Notes under the pieces: generated by a model
Told to the model about the DNA's origin: nothing
Databases searched by the model: none
Seen by the model: the letters and a program-made list of their open reading frames with translations, nothing else
Made by a program: the position numbers and the translations under genes
NCBI RefSeq assembly: GCF_033958435.1
Contig: NC_134137.1
Span: 173,613,501 to 173,677,500 of the forward strand
Source of the DNA: Carettochelys insculpta
Taxonomy: Eukaryota > Chordata > Testudines > Carettochelyidae
Direction: 5' to 3'
DNA: 64,000 nucleotides
Shown: one piece after another, positions 60,241 to 64,000 of the stretch
How positions within the stretch are numbered: the stretch's first letter is position 1
Layout of the letters: each line of letters begins with the position of its first letter

Positions 60241-60905
60241 CTATGTTTTTCTAATTAGTTGGAAACAAACCCACTTTACTAGTACACTCTTTTGAGACAG
60301 TGCTTTGTGTTGCCCTAGTTCTAGTTACAGAACATTGATTTAGAAATAATTTTAAGCAAGATTGTAAAATGCATTTATCTGGAATATTATGTCATGTAAT
60401 CCTAGATGGAAACTCATTTTCTTTTTCTACCACCTTACCAACATGTAGGGAGACAAAGCAATAAATAACACCTGAGGCGCTCCTCATGGTAGGATAACGA
60501 TTGATCACACTGGTTGTAATAAGTAAGAGTTTGGGATCTTATACATGCTTTAGATCTGTTTAAAAACTTAAATCCATTTATTTGCAGTGTGCTGCATGGT
60601 GCCTAAATACCGAGGAGACTGGCCCTTTAAGAATATTGAAGATTGTCAAATTTTGCACTAGGAGAAAGGACTAGTTAACAGCTAGGAAAGAGTAAAGATC
60701 TTTATTGAAAAGAACTTGTTTGCATCTGTGGGCTAATTATAAACCACGTCTAAGATTTTCAAATGGACTAGTCATTTTTAGAGCACTGACATCATTTTCA
60801 GAAAGTGCTGAGCACCAGCTCTCTGCAACTCTTTTGGGGCTTCTCACGTAGGGCACTTAAGACTGATCTCTTTGAAAACAAATATACCTACCTTCTGGAG
60901 CACTA

Positions 60906-61183
60906 AGGCTAGGTCAGTACTAGGGAAATACGTCTATTTCAGATATGTCGATTCTAGCTATCCAAATGCTGTAGCTAGAATTGCATATCAGAATTACTTA
61001 CCAAGCATAGTCTGAGCCCCTTTAGTTTCATGCCGACATCCCTTATGCCACGCAATAGTGTGGAGTACAGGGGTCAACGGCCAAGCCCAGAGTGGTCAAT
61101 TTTGCTAAGTCTTCACCAGAGGCGCAAAATCAAACTCCAGAAGATTGACCGCAGCGCATCGATCTTCCAGTGAGTATAGGGAA
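60906..61183. mobile_element. MITE related to 22391-22666
   Basis: It shares GATATGTCGATTCTA and GCTAGAATTGC(A/G)TATC with the copy in HINFP-like intron 2. The ends are decayed. Confidence 0.52.
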
Positions 61184-61958
61184 GTTACTGTCCTTCAGGC
61201 AAGGTGGTGGAAGACAAAATCTTTGATATTGTTGTGACATCAGATCTCTTCATTACCAAGAAATCTGTATTTATGGATGTATCTAAGTCAGTGACTCGGT
61301 TTATATGGTTAAGTGATCACTGGATGATTCTTGCTAACTCCACTTTGGAATGTTCAGACAGATTTTTATACCTCTTGGACTCCAAAGTTAGCTGAAGCCT
61401 GAGGAATTATGCCGGTTGTGCATGTGGCTTGAGGGCAAGGAGTTGGCTGCTCTGTTCATGGGAGCTCCCTTCCCACATGCCAAAAAGCAGCCTGGGTGCT
61501 TGTCTGCAAAGGCAGTTGTTTCAGAGGAAAATTGCTGAAGGCAGCTTCAAGAGCCAGCATGGAGCCTTCCCCACACTCTGGATTTTCTTTCCTTTTTTCT
61601 CCCCTTTGGGGGGCGGGAATCAGTCACGGTTTTTAGAATGGGAATCTTGTTAGGTTATTGGCTTCTTCCTGCTGGCTGAGAGTCACTCATCACTCTGAGG
61701 TACTGCACCGGATTGTCACTTCTGCTAGATACTCTTTAGTTGCCAGTTGCATTTTTAATTCAAATGACTGTTGAGTCACTTGAATGTTCCACGAATGGCC
61801 CAATGTTTCCTGTCCCAGAGGGTGGAGAAGTAGTTGAAGATAAATGATAAAATCCTCAATCAAGAAGTGCAAAAGCCTTGAGGCTTCGTATGGAACTTTA
61901 TGGACCAGCATCTGAAATCTGGTAATCAGAAGCGATGCTGATACTTAATTTTGTAGAG

Positions 61959-62310
61959 CAGGGGTGAGCGAAGTAGGGGACGGGCTCCTTTGTGGGAGGG
62001 CATGAAATATCATAAGGGGGAGCACAGCATAATTGGCTGCAGGGTCTCAGGCATATCCATTTCATTAAAAATGCTGAAACCTATTGCTAGTTTTAAGTAC
62101 GTATATTCACATGTACTGATTAAGAAAGTTTTTACATTCTATCTACCTATTTTCTTACATGTGCCACAAGTGGTTTTTTGTTTGTTTTTTTTTCATTTTA
62201 ACATAAACAAAATTTTCATCAGTTTGGATTACATTCGACAGATTGGGGGTGGGCCTCCCTAACTGCGGGATGAAAAGTGGGGCCCAATGTAAAAAAGTTT
62301 GTTCATCTAG
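61959..62310 (+). mobile_element. hAT-like element, same family as 52468-52780
   Basis: It starts CAGGGGTGAGCGAAGTAG and ends AGTTTGTTCATCTAG. It shares a roughly 200-bp internal block with the inverted copy 9.5 kb upstream, including CAGCATAATTGGCTGCAGGG. Both lie in RIPK4 intron 1. Confidence 0.62.
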
Positions 62311-62521
62311 CTTGAGTTGCATGTTCTGTGAGCAGTGTAATCTGGCTTTCAAATATGATCTGGAGCCCCGAGCCACATGGCACACTTAATTGGATGCTTG
62401 ATTCAAAAGAGCCTTATGCTGTGATATGCTGGAAAGCATAAAAAGCTACCTTTTGTAAAATTGATTTTTGTAATGAAGTTGATTCATAATCAGTGGGTAG
62501 TAAATATTCCGAGCACAGTAA

Positions 62522-62867
62522 GGTTGTGTCTACACTGAGCCCTAGTGCCAAGAGTTTGATGCAAATAAACAGTCTTGAAAATGCAAAATGGTGGCTCAGC
62601 ATATGTGGTGGCTAATGTGCATATTCATGAGACCGATTTACATGTCCACAGCAGAAATTGAGCAGTTTCGACATGGTTCTGCTGACAAAGGGGTTTTTGC
62701 TGGCAGACCCACATGTACGCTGCTTGATTTCTGCTGCAAAAATGTAAATTGGCCTCATGAATATGCACATTAGGTACCAAATAAGCAAATGAGCCACCAT
62801 TTTGCATTTTTTAAACCGCTTATTTGCATCAAACTGTTGGCACGAGGCCTCAGTGTAAACACAGCTT
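62522..62867. mobile_element. Foldback MITE in RIPK4 intron 1
   Basis: The ends GGTTGTGTCTACACTGAG and (reversed) AAGCTGTGTTTACACTGAG pair, and the arms pair along most of their length (GCAAAATGGTGGCTCA against TGAGCCACCATTTTGC). Octamer motifs are at 62559-62566 and inverted at 62822-62829. Confidence 0.82.
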
Positions 62868-64000
62868 AAGTGTTTGGCACATCTTGATTTTTTGTTAGTG
62901 GTTTCATAGCATAGTTGCCCTTTCCTTAGCCGAGTAATGGCCCTGGTCTGTGCTGGAGCTCAAACTGCCTTAGAGAAGAGGGCTAGGTCTTGCTCAGCTC
63001 AATACCTCTTTTGCAATACTGCAAAATTTGACTTAGCCACGGCATTTGGTGTGTAATTCCATGTTTCTTTCAGTTCCTTGTGTTTCAGGTCATATCACTA
63101 TAAGCAGTGAAATTTCGAAGTGATTTTTTTTTCCCCTTTAGTAGCTCTCTTAGCATGTAACTTTTCTGAACAGTAGTTGAATTACACGTGATGGAGCCTA
63201 GCTTGCTATATAATAGCTTCAGAAAAAATGCAGCATCTCTTATGTCCAAGTCCTCAGTTTATATGAATTGGTGGCTATTGTTCAATTCAAGTCAACAGAG
63301 TTTTGCTGACTTCCACCAGCTTAGGATCTAGTCCTGGCATGTGTCGGAACTGTTGGATCTAAGGGCACGCCTCTGCATACCAGCAGATCAATGCAGTGGT
63401 GGTTGATCTTCCAGGGGTTTGATTTAGCGCTGCTAGTGGGGCCACACAAATCAAACTATCGGGCACTGCTGTCAGCCCGGGTATTCCTTGCAGTCATGAG
63501 GCATAAAGGATGTTAGAGGGAGAGTTTGTCCCAAGAATTAGTAGAGGCAGTAGGAATTTCCTGCATATTTTCAACAGTTTTAGAAGTCTTTTAGTGAACA
63601 CTTGTGTGGTTTTTTTTCCCTCCAAATAGTTTTATGAATTCTACTTTTTCATCCCTTTTTAAGGGAAAATGAATGCTTCAAATCCTCTACTGAAAAACAG
63701 AACAAACATTTAATCTGTTCCTGCATGTTTTTTAGAAAAGGAGCTATTAAAAATACTTCAGAAAGGTTTTAACTGCATAAGATGTTTCATGGAGAAATTG
63801 TTGAACTCACACTTCCATGTTTTGGAGAAGTTTAACTGCACTGCCTTGGATAGCTTGTGTCTGTACATGGAACAAGAACTTCTGATGTCTTGCACCTGAC
63901 TTTGTTGCTTGGAGAACAGAAACAGCCTGGTTCTATTGTAACCCATGAACCACAGTTGTACATCTATGTTGTCCTAGTTTCATTCATTTTTGGCTATATT

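Larger units (their letters stand above)
47320..64000 (+). other. RIPK4: RIPK4 intron 1 (partial, more than 16.6 kb)
   Basis: No sequence encoding the next part of the RIPK4 kinase domain (the helix C to HRD region) was found in any frame up to the window end. The segment is therefore read as intron 1. It carries SINEs, hAT/MITE elements and a CR1. Stretches 49130-50500, 53420-54830, 56390-58240 and 61190-61950 show no gene. Confidence 0.7.

Noticed and set aside
1..64000. CRISPR array, bacterial operon or prophage
   Set aside because: No spaced direct repeats or dense coding were found. Spliced vertebrate genes and vertebrate retroelements rule out a prokaryotic source.
1..64000. Endogenous retrovirus or LTR element
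   Set aside because: No LTR pair, primer-binding site, or gag/pol/env-like frame was recognised. The only reverse-transcriptase sequences are CR1 LINEs.

Overview
The window looks like nuclear DNA of a hidden-necked (cryptodiran) turtle. The clues are CR1 LINEs, several copies of the turtle tRNA-head/CR1-tail SINE (Cry / tortoise Pol III SINE type), a second dispersed SINE family with 13-bp target duplications, and many hAT-like and MITE-like DNA elements. Exons are small and far apart, with GT..AG splice sites. Naming the organism rests on recognising these repeat families and was not checked by search.

Two protein-coding genes are supported, both on the + strand. The first (coding exons 12778-33018) is complete: nine coding exons join in frame into a 497-residue protein with ten C2H2 zinc fingers. 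It matches the layout of HINFP (histone H4 transcription factor / MIZF) finger by finger, but it looks too divergent to be the ordinary HINFP orthologue, so it is called an HINFP-like paralogue. A CpG island near 9.94-10.66 kb is the likely promoter, with a non-coding first exon. The second gene is RIPK4. Only its first coding exon (47138-47319, residues 1 to about 61, with the glycine loop and catalytic Lys51) lies in the window; the rest is downstream, so intron 1 is longer than 16.6 kb.

Layout: 1-9.9 kb, repeats and AT-rich intergenic DNA; 9.9-33.8 kb, the HINFP-like gene with its promoter, introns full of DNA transposons, and 3'UTR; 33.8-47 kb, intergenic DNA with a frameshifted 5'-truncated CR1, a foldback MITE and SINEs; 47-64 kb, RIPK4 exon 1 and intron 1, including a CR1 copy with an uninterrupted 464-codon reverse-transcriptase ORF.

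The most unusual structure is a SINE family in which at least four copies, probably five, carry two inverted body arms (a 170-215 bp hairpin unit). Whole units are bounded by target-site duplications of 13-14 bp, perfect in three cases, so each hairpin seems to have inserted as one retroposed piece. Other points of interest are the HINFP paralogue beside RIPK4, a hAT nested in a Tigger-like element, octamer motifs (ATGCAAAT) in three foldback MITEs, and MITE-type termini bracketing the CpG-island promoter.
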